A stretch of DNA of 64,000 nt from Impatiens glandulifera (Eukaryota > Streptophyta > Magnoliopsida > Ericales > Balsaminaceae), in NCBI RefSeq assembly GCF_907164915.1, contig NC_061863.1, positions 32,895,133-32,959,132 of the forward strand, read 5' to 3'. The translations under genes and the position numbers were made by a program. A model generated the notes under the pieces. It ran no database searches. It saw nothing but the letters and a program-made list of their open reading frames with translations, and was not told the DNA's origin. Below are positions 1 to 12,289 of this stretch, piece by piece; position 1 is the stretch's first letter, and each line of letters begins with the position of its first letter.

Positions 1-1183
1 TTTACACACTTGATAAAGAATTATAAGAAGGTAACATTATTTACCTTATTCTCAGCTTTGTAAATAATCTTTTTATATAACTGGAATTGGTGCGAGGATC
101 GCAATTCAACCTTCTTGCAAAGGATTTTGTCTGTGCAATCTACTTTTCAAGGTGTGTATATTAATGGGCTCTTTTTGTATCCAAAAAATAAGTATAATCA
201 TGATCCAATAATACAAAATTTCTATACTAAATAAACAAACATTACACTGTAGTTTTGATCACGATCTAGAAAATGATCTCCTACCATACCAAAAGAAACA
301 AAAAGATCTCCTACTAAACCGAAAAAAAACTCAGTTTTAACTTGAGATTGTGATTGAAAAATTCTAGCTTCCTGTTTAGTATCATGGTTTTTCAAGTTGA
401 TCAATATTAAAAAAACATCTATAGAATGATTTAGATCACAATTTAGAAAATAATCTGAATCCTCATTTTTATACCAAACAAAAAATAAAATCAGTTTGCA
501 TTTCACTTTTCTGATCTTCTAATGGGAATAGTAGTTATGAGCAGTTTCCAAATTGATATGATTTGATTTGCAGAATGAGGAAGAAAATTGGAAGTTTAAC
601 TTATCTAATATATTCCTTGTGTCTATGTGAAGCAGGACTAGGATTATCAAATGAAAGACCACACCAAGTAATCTTTCATCCATAAACCGGTCTCTGTGTG
701 CTAAGGAAATTACTGACAGACCCGTTGAAGCTGGAGCCGTGTACAAGATCGGATGCTTAGACCTATACAAACCAGAAAACATTAACAGTAAAAGGAACTT
801 ATTTCTACTTGAAGGCAGACAAATTGGGGAATCAGCAAAAATTTAGCATCTTGTGTACAAACAAAAGTACAAAATGGGAAATGATATCTGATTCAAAGAT
901 GCGCCTATCTTTTAGAATAGACGATGGTATAATTGTTTGTCTGGATGTAGAACCCGACACCAATATATCCTAATCACAAATAGATGCAAGTGCTTGAGTA
1001 AAAGTAATAATTGTGATCCTGGAAGCCAATGGTTCAAACTTATTAACAGCTCTACAAGCACTTGTACTGAAAAATTACCTTTTCTTAGTTTGACTTCTTA
1101 AAAAATGACTTCTTAAAAAATGACTTCTTATGGATCTCTCATGTAAGTTGCTTCGATTACCCAGTACAAGCGGGTCGCCGCGA
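1..1183. repeat. Direct duplication, copy 1 (1.18 kb)
   Basis: This block is repeated almost base for base at 5552-6720 in the same orientation. Visible differences are a few substitutions, single-base indels and one 15-bp unit near 1100 (ACTTCTTAAAAAATG, extra copy here). No convincing gene is seen; a short open stretch on the minus strand at 519-782 matches nothing I recognise. The last 60 bp (about 1125-1184) are related to the amidophosphoribosyltransferase fragment at 6657-6735, so the block probably duplicated together with part of that pseudogene. Window position 1 cuts the block, so its true left boundary is unknown. Confidence 0.9.
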
Positions 1184-1393
1184 TATAAACTAGTAGAATA
1201 TCCTACGTTGTACGGAAAAAATATAAACGAATTTTTTATAAAATATTTAATTTAATAAAAAAATATTTATATGAAGAGAAAATATAATATATATATATAT
1301 ATATATATATAATTATAAGGAAAATAGAAAAAAGAAATTAATCATTTTTAGTTATTTCATAATATAAGTCAATTGTATAAAAATAAATAAATA

Positions 1394-2821
<1,428 letters not shown>

Positions 2822-3608
2822 TCTATATATATATAATGATGCTTAATTTTTAAAGTGTCCGGATTGCCGGGTCGAGAGCTGTGGTTAATTTGGATATATG
2901 TGAGAGTAAATGGATACTAGGGTCGGATTGCGGGTTGACCCGCCCATAAACTTAAAACGGTTAAAAATAAAATTAAAAATGCTATAGGTATGGTTCGAAC
3001 TTGCAACCTAACAAAATAAGTACAACTTTTTAACCAACTAGGCTAATAACACTTTATATTTTAAATTCAACCCAAAATTTGATAAACGCGTGACATTTTA
3101 ACAATATAAGTTCAACTTTTTAAATAACTAATCTATATATATATATATATAATTAGCTGTGATTAATTTGGATATATGTGAGAGTAAATGGATACTTGGG
3201 TCGGATTGCGGGTTGACCCGCCCATAAACTTAAAACGGTTAAAAATAAAATTAAAAATGCTTATAGGTATGGTTCGAACTTGAAACCTAACAAAAACAAG
3301 TACAACCTTTTAACCAACTAAGTTAATAACACTTTATATTTTAAATTCAACCAAAAATTTGATAAACGCGTGACATTTTAACAATATAAGTTCAATTTTT
3401 TAACTAATTAATCTATATATATAATGATGCTTAATTTTTAAAGTGTCCAGATTGCCGGGTCGAGAGCTGTGGTTAATTTGGATATATGTGAGAGTAAATG
3501 GATACTTGGGTCGCATTGCGGGTTGACCCGCCCATAAAAATTTTACCATAATATTTTTTTCACGGTTTTTACACTATTACTCGTGCAAATGCACGAGATA
3601 CATGCTAG
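2822..3608 (+). mobile_element. Helitron-like non-autonomous element with repeated 5' modules
   Basis: The left end begins TCTATATATA after an A, and the right end has a 7-bp-stem hairpin (CTCGTGC/GCACGAG, 3580-3597) followed 7 bases later by CTAG (3605-3608). A TC start with a hairpin plus CTRR end is the terminal signature of plant Helitrons. Inside, the same module recurs three times (from about 2836, 3152 and 3424): a GTCGAGAGCTGTGG-type segment, then GGGTTGACCCGCCCATAAA. The first two modules carry a reverse-oriented tRNA-like piece with a TTCGAAC box. The base after CTAG is C rather than the expected T, so the exact end is uncertain. No Rep/helicase coding sequence is present. Confidence 0.5.
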
Positions 3609-3750
3609 CTATAATTTATAATGTAATTTAAAAATGATGAAAAGAAACCTACAAAATCACAAATTGCATTTTCCATTGAGGTCAACAATAAATATACACT
3701 TATAAGCAAAAATATTTGAGACACTTAAAAGTAAAAATATTAAATTTTGA

Positions 3751-3883
3751 ATTATTACCTTGTCAAGGATCTATATATATCATTTAATACCTAACATATA
3801 TTCTTATAAAACCATTTTGAGTTATTACCTTGTCAAGGATCTATATATGTAATTTAATACCTAGCATATATTCTTATAAAATC
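3751..3883. repeat. Tandem duplication, about 70-bp unit, two copies
   Basis: A unit running from GAATTATTACCTTGTCAAGG to ATTCTTATAAAA occurs at about 3751 and again at about 3821 with a few substitutions. Confidence 0.8.
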
Positions 3884-4716
3884 GGAATTCTAAATCATAA
3901 TATTAATTAAACTACTTCTTATTTTCCCTTCAACTATATAGAAACTTAAACCGTATATACTTTTCAACCAAATAATGAAAGCTTCTTTTGAAGCCAAAAA
4001 AATAATAAACTTCAATGAACCGAATTGAGATTTGCTTAAGGGTTGATTAATATACAATATTTATAGGGAATCAAACAAAGTATATCTCATATGAACCTGA
4101 TCCCGAATTCTCAATACAAAAGTGTTTTCTTTTGAGCAGGAGAATGGAGGCTTTGAAGCAAAATGTCGGGCTAAGAGTCTAAGTTATGATCCCTATCTCA
4201 CAATTCATAATATATAACATCATACTAGAATGATAATTCTTAATCTATTGATTGTCTTTCCATTTTATTTTCATTCAGTAATGACTTTGTTGCATAAATC
4301 ACCACTCATTTTGTAGCAGCCTTCCTGCCCAATGATCCTCAAAATCCTAATATCAATATCATATCATATCGGAACCACTCCTCCTCAGAATACCTTATTT
4401 TTGTAAAATGACCATTGAAAATAAACACAATCAGAAATACTTCATCAACAGAATACCATTCAGCAATTGGTAACATTAAAAAAATAATGTCGTTGATTAT
4501 TCACAAACCTCTTGTCTTCCGCAAAGCATGGTAAGTAGTGTCACATGAACCTGCAATAGTGTTTATTTACATATTAGTACCAATAAGAATAACATATGAA
4601 CAATTATCACAACTTACTAATATGCTATATTACTATCATTTGCAACAAAATTCAATATATTGAAATGACGACCTTTTAGGGATGACCTTACCGTAGGTTT
4701 TCATCTTCCGAAGTCG
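3884..4716. other. Intergenic DNA, no gene seen
   Basis: Moderately AT-rich sequence between the tandem duplication and the ATase pseudogene. It may hold introns or UTR of the same broken gene on the minus strand, but no exon-like frame is recognisable. Confidence 0.5.
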
Positions 4717-4985
4717 TCACCCAGCGTCTGCCGATATCGAGGACCGCTCATCCGACGGTCTTTTAGGAACAAACAACACTGAAAGTCTAGAATATACAAC
4801 AATAACAATATAAACCTGAATGAGAGATGATAAAAACACTGAAATCTCTAATTCATTTAAGAAGGCTCGATGAAAGTTCGACATACGTAGTGTGATCTTA
4901 TCAAACCATGCTGAAACACAAATCCTGCTTTGGCTATGAAGCCTAGAGAAGCGACAACTCACGAATCAGGGACGGCTATCACCAA
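4717..4985 (-). pseudogene. Amidophosphoribosyltransferase (ATase/PurF) pseudogene, PRTase-domain fragment 1
   Basis: Read on the minus strand from about 4985, the translation contains VECDLVIAVPDS, a stop, [12 protein letters not shown], then [19 protein letters not shown]. This follows the plant glutamine phosphoribosylpyrophosphate amidotransferase sequence at the start of its phosphoribosyltransferase domain. The enzyme catalyses the first committed step of purine synthesis in plastids, making phosphoribosylamine from PRPP and glutamine. A stop replaces the Gly codon after VPDS, and the frame becomes nonsensical after the FIEPS motif. The tail (about 4717-4750) resembles a segment also found near 6712 and 6955. 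The identification rests on motif recognition; a BLASTX search would settle it. Confidence 0.75.
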
Positions 4986-5129
4986 GTCGCATTCGACTGG
5001 GGATTCTGTGGGCAGGAGTTATTAAATTCAATATAAAGTTTGTTTTCAATCAAGATGCTTTTTTAAATAGGATTCCAATTTGAAACTCTTTTATACTTTA
5101 TAATTATTCAATAATGTGAACCTATGGTT

Positions 5130-5250
5130 ATCATCAATTGTAATCTTATCAAACCCTGCTGAAATACAACTCATGCTTTGGCTGCGAAGCCTAGAGCAGC
5201 GGCAACGCCCGAATCAGGGATGGCTATCACCAGGTCGCATTCGACAGAAA
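5130..5250 (-). pseudogene. Amidophosphoribosyltransferase pseudogene, PRTase-domain fragment 2
   Basis: A second copy of the same exon segment. The minus-strand translation gives VECDLVIAIPDSGVAAALGF, then AAKA, a stop, and VVFQQGLIR. It lies about 240 bp from fragment 1 and keeps the Gly-Val that fragment 1 has lost, but has its own stop. Surrounding non-coding DNA is also duplicated (compare 5035-5105 with 5270-5345), so this is local tandem duplication of an exon plus flanks, not retrocopying. Confidence 0.75.
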
Positions 5251-5551
5251 TAATTAAATTCAATATAAAAATTGTTTTCAATCAAGATGCTTTTTCAATA
5301 GGATTCCAATTTGAAATGCTTTAATACTTTATAATTATTCAAACATGTGAACCTAAGATTATCATCAATTTAAATGCCAAATTGCAATAATTCAATTTGG
5401 TTTTCCAGGACAGCTTACATGTAAAGAGTTTGAGATTTCAATTCGCAATAATTCAATACAAATTGTTGTTACCTGATTTTTCGTCTGCATGAGATCCAAG
5501 TGTCACTTTAATGTCATCTCATCAAACTTCCAGAGAGAAGGCTACTAAGAC

Positions 5552-6720
5552 TTTACACACTTGATAAAGAATTATAAGAAGGTAACATTATTTACTTTAT
5601 TCTCAGCTTTGTAAATAATCTTTTTATATAACTTGAATTGGTGCGAGGATCGCAATTCAACCTTCTTGCAAAGAATTTTGTCTGTGCAATCTCCTTTTCA
5701 AGGTGTGTATATTAATGGGCTCTTTTTGTATCCAAAAATAAGTATAATCATGATCCAATAATACAAAATCTCTATACTAAATAAACAAACATTACACTGT
5801 AGTTTTGATCACGATCTAGAAAATGATCTCCTACCATACCAAAAGAAACAAAAAGATCTCCTACTAAACCGAAAAAGAACTCAGTTTTAACTTGAGATTG
5901 TGATTGACAAAATTCTAGCTTCCTGTTTAGTATCATGGTTTTTCAAGTTGATCAATATTAAAAAAACATCTATAGAATGATTTATATCACAATTTAGAAA
6001 ATAATCTGAATCCTCATTTTTATACCAAACAAAAAATAAAATCAGTTTGCATTTCACTTTTCTGATCTTCTAATGGGGATAGTAGTTGTGAGCAGTTTCC
6101 AAATTGATATGATTTGATTTGCGGAATGAGGAAGAAAATTGGAAGTTTAACTTATCTAATCTATTCCTTGAGTCTATGTGAAGCAGGGCGAGGATTATCA
6201 AATGAATGACCACACCAAGTAATCTTTCATCCATAAACTGGTCTCTGTGTGCTAAGGAAATTACTAACAGACCCGTTTAAGCAAGAGCCGTGTACATGAT
6301 CGGATGCTTAGACCTATACAAACCAGAAAACATTAACAGTAAAAGGAACTTATTTCTGCTTGAAGACAGACAAATTGGGGAAATAAGCAAAAATTTAGCG
6401 TCTTGTGTACAAACAAAAGTACAAAATGGGAAATGATATCTGATTCAAAGATGCGCCTATCTTCTAGAATAGACGATGGCATAATTGTTTGTCTGGATGT
6501 AGAACCCGACACCAATATATCCTAATCACAAATAGATGCAAGTGCATGAGTAAAAGTAATACTTGTGATCCTGGAAGCCAATGGTTCAAACTAGTTAATA
6601 GCACTACAAGCACTTGTACTGAAAAATTATCTTTCCTTAGTTTGACTTCTTAAAAAATGACTTCTCATGGATCTCTCATGTAAGTTGCTTCGATTACCCA
6701 GTACAAGCGGGTCGCCGCGA
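5552..6720. repeat. Direct duplication, copy 2 (1.17 kb)
   Basis: Second copy of the block at 1-1183. It ends at the same GGGTCGCCGCGA; beyond it copy 1 continues into AT-rich DNA while copy 2 continues into further ATase-like sequence. Copy 2 therefore probably keeps the original right-hand context. Confidence 0.9.
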
Positions 6721-7060
6721 TCGAGTATCGCTCATCCGACGGCCTTACTTCTCCTGGATTGACTTCTCTTATGGGCTTTGGGTTGTGTGTGGCATTAGAT
6801 AGAGTGATTCAACAACTTCTTTGTATACTACAATGACTTCTCCTGGTTGAACACCTTCTTTATATACTACAATGACTTCTCCTAGATCTCTCAAGTAGGT
6901 TGCTTCGATTAGGTCTAAAGCGCATGTTTTAGACGCTTACCCATTATAAGCAGGCGCCTTTTAGGGTTAAGATCGCTCATCCTTAAGATTAGAGAAAGAC
7001 CTGCTGCTTATGCCCGAAACCCGCGAGATTTCTCTTCTTTACCCGGTCACTCAAGTAAGC
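6657..7060 (-). pseudogene. Amidophosphoribosyltransferase pseudogene, upstream fragments (glutaminase/linker region)
   Basis: On the minus strand, frames switch but recognisable pieces follow in order. RLLIMGKR (about 6940-6965) corresponds to the RPLVMGRR region. TCALDLIEATY comes next, then GEVIVVYKEGVQ twice in tandem with a final SLYLMPH. A second degraded copy, IEATYMRDP, lies at about 6660-6695. In the intact plant enzyme these motifs run in the same order just before the VECDLVIAVPDS segment found at 5.2 and 4.9 kb, so gene order on the minus strand is conserved. Frameshifts and stops exclude a functional product. Confidence 0.75.
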
Positions 7061-7476
7061 GCGTGTATGTCACCTTGAAAGAAAATACTTAAGCATCATT
7101 AGTTATATATAGATATGAAAAAAACAAGAAGTTAACTTTAAAAAGCTAATATATTTAAGATAAATTCCAAAACTTTCTTACAAAAATAAAAATGAACTCT
7201 AGATCCGATAACATTATCTCATTACTGCAAAAAAATGATATAATACGGACTTGAGAAACGTCATCAACACGATTGGAGATATGAGCAATAGACGACCCAA
7301 AAAAATTACGAATATTATTCGGATTACAAAAATTCAAGATAATAAATTCAATTGGACTAAACTTGTTATGTTTTAACTATATTGACATTTTGGACACTCA
7401 TTTCATTTTTATAAATTTGGAAGAACCATTTTAAAAAAACTAAAAAATTTATATATAAAATAATTGAAATGTGTAA

Positions 7477-7507
<31 letters not shown>

Positions 7508-7509
7508 TA
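7061..7509. other. AT-rich spacer between ATase pseudogene and gypsy element
   Basis: No gene is supported. A (TA)n run at about 7480-7502 directly abuts the broken 3' end of the gypsy integrase; no copy of the LTR seen at 11544-12008 is present here. Confidence 0.6.
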
Positions 7510-7519
7510 TATTTCTTCA

Positions 7520-8290
7520 TTCTTTTTGTATCCTTGGCGAGGTGGGCTTGTACTTTGTCGGCTTCCTCATGCCATCCTTTGGCGAACTTAAAGGCTGTAG
7601 GACTTGGGCCCTTATATCCCATTGCCAAAGTATGTGGCGTTAAGGGTTGTTGACCAATAGCGATCTCAAAGGGACTCCTCCATGTTGACTCACTTTTTTG
7701 CAAGTTGTACGAAAATTGGGCTATGTCAAGCAACTTTGTACAATCTCTTTGGTTGGCGCTTACGTAGTGCCTTAAGAACAACTCAAGCAAGGCGTTCACC
7801 CTCTTTGTTTGTCCATCGGTTTGTGGGTAAAAACTGGTAGAAAAGTTGAGTTCGGATCCCATAAGCTTGAACAAATCCGTCCAAAACCTTCCAATGAAGC
7901 GAGTATCTCGATCGCTCAAAATGGATTTTGGAATGCCCCAATATTTCATCACATATTTAAAGTACGAATGGGCAACATCTTCAGCTGTGAAATTTATACT
8001 CATGGGGATGAATACTCCATACTTGCTAAACCTATCTACCACGACCATGATGTTGTTATATCCATCGGAGTTTGGTAGGCACGTGATGAAGTCCATGAAA
8101 ATACTTTCCCAAGGTCTCTCCGGAGTTGGAAATGGTCCAGCTATCCTATAGTCTTGTGTTGATCCACCTTATCTTGTTGACACACAAAACACGTCTTAAC
8201 GTAGACTTCAATGTCGTCTCTCATCTAAGGCCAATAATAACCCCGTTCCACGAGCGCCAATGTACGATGTGTTCCTGGATGTCCAGCCCA
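7520..8290 (-). pseudogene. Gypsy integrase, broken
   Basis: The zinc-binding region is readable at about 8160-8290 (HDSRWAGHPGTHRTLALVERG, then CFVCQQDK in another frame). The catalytic core starts at 8096 with MDFITCLPNSDGYNNIMVVVDRFSK (first Asp), followed by ILSDRDTRF (second Asp). The third catalytic residue is lost: the usual QTERVN motif reads QTKRVN. After about 7525 the frame runs into Ile-Tyr codons of a TA repeat, so the C-terminus is missing. The protein would normally insert the cDNA copy into chromosomal DNA. Confidence 0.88.
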
Positions 8291-8950
8291 TCTTGAGTCG
8301 TGGCACTCTTTTTGGATGGCTTTTTCTTAATCCTCCCCATTTTGGTACATAGATTCTATCTCCTTTTGTAACGAACACTCCATCCCTTAGCCAAAATTGG
8401 TGAGTGTTCCCCTTCTTTGCCAATTCTTTTAAACTCTTGGCTTGCGGGTCGTGCTCAATTCCTTCCTTAATTTGATCTACCAAAGAAAAATTAGTACTCG
8501 TAATGGCGGCTAACTCTGCCTTCCTACTCAGGGCATCAACTACCAAATTGGCTTTTCCCAGTTTATACTCCATAACAAAGTCGAACTCTACAAGAAAAGA
8601 TTGCCACCTTGCTTGTTTTGGGGTCAACTTCTTTTGTATGATAAAATAACTTGCTCCACATTGTCGGTCTTCACAACGAACTTAGCCCCAAGAAAATTGT
8701 GTCTCCATTTTCGCAATCTATGGACAACCGCGGTCATCTCCTTCTCTTAGACGGTGTACCGACGTTCGTCATCATTGAGCTTGCGACTCTCATAGGCGAC
8801 GGGGTGGCCTTCTTACATCAAAACTTCACCAAGGGAAAATTTTGAGGCATTTGTATGAATTTCGTAAGCCAAGGTGTGATTTGGTTGTACCAACACAAGT
8901 TCCTCCATCACCGTTTGTTTCAGCTTCTCAAATGCCTCTTTGCATCACGT
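8291..8950 (-). pseudogene. Gypsy RNase H, broken
   Basis: The minus-strand translation shows LAYEIHTNASKFSLGEVLM, then HPVAYESRKLNDDERRYTV, then RKWRHNFLGAKFVVKTDN, and in the next frame MTPKQARWQSFLVEFDFVMEYKLGKANLVVDALSRK. This is the complete gypsy-type RNase H layout. The first catalytic Asp of the TDAS motif reads TNAS, and there are stops and frameshifts. The domain would degrade the RNA strand during reverse transcription. Confidence 0.85.
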
Positions 8951-9952
8951 ATCCCAATTCCACGACTTATTCTTTTTTAATAGGTCCGTTAATGAAGATG
9001 TGATTGAAGAGTACCTCCTTATAAACTTCCAATAGTAATTGATAAGGGCGAGGAAAGATCGCAGCTTAGTAACCTTCTTCGGTCGCTTCCAATCTTCAAT
9101 GGCTTGAACCTTGGCCATGTCCATTCGAAGTTGTCCCTTTCCCACGATGTGCCCAAGAACATCACTTCTGGATTTGCTAATTAACATTTCTCCTTATTGA
9201 CGAACAACTCATTTTCCCTTAGTACTTGGGAAACTTGTTATAGGTGTTGAAGATGATCCTCCAACATTCTCATATATATCACTATATCTTTCAGGTTTAG
9301 CGTTCGTTAAGCCAAAAGGCATAACTAAGAATTCGAAAGAGCCATACCTCGTAACAAAAGTAGTCTTGGGCTCATCTCCCTCCGCTATTCTTACTTGGTA
9401 GTAACCTGACCGTAAATCTAGCTTTGTGAACCACTTTGCATCATCAAGTTGGTCAAACAAGTCAACAATCAATGGGATGGGGTACTTGTTCTTTATTGTC
9501 AACTTGTTGAGCGCCCGATAATCAATGAACATTCGGAGTGACCCATCACGCTTCTTTTGGAAAAGCATTAGTGCTCCATAAGGTGCCTTAGATGAATTTA
9601 TGTAGCCTGCCTCCAATAACTCCTTAAGTTGCCTCCTCAGTTCCTCCAATTCGGGAGGTGCCATGCGATAAGGGACCGCTGCAGGTGGTTTAGTACCTTC
9701 GACTAACTCTATTTTGTGGTCCACTTCTCTCTTCGGAGGGAGTTTCTTCAGTAATTCAACGGGCATTACATCTTTAAACTTCTCTAGGACATTCATGACT
9801 TCTAGAGGTGTCTTCTCTTGGGACGTAATTTTCTCGTCTTCTTTCAAGGTAACAAAGAATTTTGGATGGGTGTTCTTCACACCTTTGGAGAGTTGCATGG
9901 CAGAAAGATGCCTAGATTCTATCATGCCCTCTCTTATTAAGGTATCATGCAA
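8945..9952 (-). pseudogene. Gypsy reverse transcriptase with deleted YxDD core
   Basis: Classic motifs appear in order: [80 protein letters not shown]. Directly after this (about 9290) a deletion joins the chain to a remnant readable as DIVIY in another frame, so the catalytic YxDD segment and the preceding helix are missing. A later piece (about 8945-9187) has the LGHIV...SFLALINYYWKFIRRYSS thumb/connection sequence. Confidence 0.92.
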
Positions 9953-10463
9953 TTATTGTATTGCTCTAGAATACACATAGTATTGGCAAAAGGGAGTGGG
10001 AAAGCATTTATCTTGTCTAGGAACTCTATGTCGAGAACCATCTTGTGGTTGTCCATGTCAATGATGGAAAAATCTAGGAGGCCAGTCCACTCCCCCAAGT
10101 TGATCTTTACATTACGAACAACTCCATAAATTGCACTTGGTGCCAAGTTGACTGCTTTAAACCACTCCTGCTCTTTAGGTAATTAATCCATAGTCTTCCC
10201 GCATCTTTTGCCTCTAGAAAGTTGTTGTTGGCTCCCGTGTCCAACAGAGCTTTAACCATGTGATTTCCAACATTTGTTTCCACGAACAATCGTCTTTTCT
10301 TCGCGGATTTTGTCTCCTCAAACTTTTCTTTATTGGCACTAAGGAGGTGTAGCGACCCAATCGAGACTCTTCCTAAAAGCGTTCTTACTCCTCCATTAAT
10401 GCTGATAGTTTGTTCTTCGTAGGAAACTCTCTTGCTTTGTGTGGTCCCTCGCAAAAGAAGCAC
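9937..10463 (-). pseudogene. Gypsy aspartic protease region
   Basis: Contains VKALLDTGANNNFLEAKDA, with the active-site D-T-G and the usual A/S-NNF continuation of plant gypsy proteases, then the flap region LGEWTGLLDFSIIDMDNHKMVLDIEFL in a second frame. It lies between gag and RT as expected. The protease would cut the Gag-Pol polyprotein. Confidence 0.82.
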
Positions 10464-11525
10464 CTTATCCGTGGTCTCTCTCCACTTTTTTCGTCCCGAT
10501 CTCCTCCTCCATTGGGATTGGTACCATTCCTCCCCTTGTCACTCCTATCGTGGGTAGACTTTCATTTTGTCTTGTCTTCTCATTTCAACAAGAGATTCAA
10601 TAACATAAATAACGGTGTGTAGATCTTGGACACCAAGTCGTTCCAACTCTAGTTTTGCCCACATTTGTAGACCATCATTGAAAGAGAACAAGGCTTCTTC
10701 GTCTGAGTAGTTAGAGATATCAAGGAGAGTAGCGATGAACTCCTTGACATACTCTTTGATACTCCCCCTATGTGAGAGCCGCCGCAGCTTAGCCCTTGCT
10801 TCTTGAATGGCGTTTTCAGGATAGAACTGCCTCTTGAGTTCCTCCTTGAATTCTCCCCAGGTATTGATAGAACACATACATCTTTCTATGTCACTACTCC
10901 TTCGCCTCCACCACAACATTGCAGTGTCTTTTAGGTATGTCGTGGCAATATCTATCTTTCTCTCCTCTTCAACTAGGCTGAGTGCTTTGAAGTACTAATC
11001 CAGATCCCATAAGAAATTGTCGATTTCTTTTGCGTTCCTTTCACCTAAATAAGCTTTAGGTCTTGAAACGTCTATCCTCGTTGGATTAGAAACTCCTATA
11101 AGCGCACGTCCGCACTCTTACGCAACCGCCTTCTTGAGTACCACCAATCCCTCGAGTTTCTCGTTTAAGGTGCTTATATCACCAAAGAGTGTCTACTCCA
11201 TAATTTGAGTTTTCTCTTGACATTTGGACAACCCCTCATTCAAGGCACCTTACATCCCTTTTCTGAGCTCATCTCTCTCATTCTCGAGCTCGACGATGTG
11301 TTCTTCTAGGTCCCTAGAGTTATCTTATCCGTAAGCCATGGGGAGTTCTACATTCTCCAACCTGGAGAGAATGTCAGCGATACTGTCTCTTGATCTCTCT
11401 ATTTCTTTAAAAGTCTTGGATCCTTCCGCTTGAACCTTGTGAGGGTTCATATCTTCTCCACTCCCGTGGGGAAGTTTCTCAACTTCATCCACGAAATTTG
11501 CATTTCCGTTTGATTTCTTCATCAT
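10464..11525 (-). pseudogene. Gypsy gag
   Basis: The first methionines (11525/11522) lie just downstream of the primer site, giving MMKKSNGNANFVDEVEK. The central part (about 10545-10919) carries a retrotransposon gag domain: WGEFKEELKRQFYPENAIQE, then LRRLSHRGSIKEYVKEFIATLLDISNYSDEEALFSFNDGL. A zinc-knuckle remnant may lie near 10440-10460 just before the protease. Several frame changes and in-frame stops separate the pieces. Confidence 0.82.
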
Positions 11526-11529
11526 CTCC

Positions 11530-11541
11530 GCTCTGATACCA
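11530..11541 (-). other. Primer-binding site, tRNA-iMet type (gypsy element)
   Basis: On the minus strand the sequence reads TGGTATCAGAGC, complementary to the 3' end of plant initiator tRNA-Met, two bases inside the LTR boundary. Confidence 0.93.
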
Positions 11542-11543
11542 AT

Positions 11544-12008
11544 TGTCACGGGCTCATTCTTTCTATCAATGATCCGTGCAACACTAGTTACGATCTTCGG
11601 TAGAACGAGTAACTTGTCAGCATTACTCGAAACAAAACTCGATGTTTGCTTAAATAAATGTAAAAACTCTAGAGAGATACAAAGAGAACTCTTGCAAAGA
11701 AAAATATTTTATCACTCGAATACTTGATAATTACATTGAAATAAATCAAAGGTATTTATAGGACATATTATAGCTATTATATTAATGACACACTAATTTA
11801 GGGCATTCCTTATAAGTTCCAATTAGTGATGCATTAATTTAAGGTTTTCTTTATAATTGTCAATTAATAATGCACTAATCAAGAACATGTTTTTTAATTG
11901 TCAATTAATAATGCACTAATCTAGCACATGCCTTCCAACTATAATATTCCTTGGGTTGGGCCTAGGTCTCCTCCTCCTCTTGGGCTAGGAAGATTGGGCT
12001 CCGTGACA
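11544..12008 (-). repeat. 5' LTR of the gypsy element
   Basis: 465 bp bounded by an 8-bp perfect inverted repeat, TGTCACGG/CCGTGACA, with the primer site directly inside. On the minus strand it ends ...CCGTGACA and is followed by ATTGGTATC. A TATTTATAGG-like TATA region lies near 11750-11760 (minus strand CCTATAAATACC). No partner LTR is present. Confidence 0.92.
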
Positions 12009-12289
12009 ATTTGCACAGAAAATAATATATTTAAAATATTATTTATTTATATATATTTTAGATAAAATTAATATTATCCAAATCTAATTAATTTAAAATT
12101 AGTTTTAGTTTAAAAAATTAAGTTTAATCTTAAACTTAATGTTAACATATATTTTATATACTCTCGATACCCCACTTAACCCCTCAATTTACCATCATCT
12201 TGTGACTCACACTTTTTTATATATCTTTTTTATCTCCTCGGGAAATTGTCCACCAATCTTAGTCGACCTCAATTGATGATACATCTCTT
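12009..12289. other. AT-rich DNA between gypsy LTR and satellite, no gene seen
   Basis: AT-rich sequence grading into C-rich repeat-like DNA at about 12160. No feature could be supported. Confidence 0.6.

Larger units (their letters stand above)
7510..12008 (-). mobile_element. Degenerate Ty3/gypsy LTR retrotransposon, 3'-truncated
   Basis: Read on the minus strand the order is 5' LTR (12008-11544), tRNA-iMet primer site, gag, aspartic protease, reverse transcriptase, RNase H, integrase. That order is diagnostic for Ty3/gypsy. The element ends within the integrase C-terminal region next to a TA repeat, and no 3' LTR is found. Many frameshifts and stops break the polyprotein, and several catalytic residues are gone, so it is immobile. 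Confidence 0.92.

Noticed and set aside
519..782. Minus-strand 87-codon frame in the duplicated block as a host gene
   Set aside because: The equivalent frame in the second copy (near 6070-6330) is disrupted and no known domain is seen; it may be untranslated or random.
7809..8151. Plus-strand frames within the gypsy integrase
   Set aside because: They are antisense shadows of the integrase coding strand.
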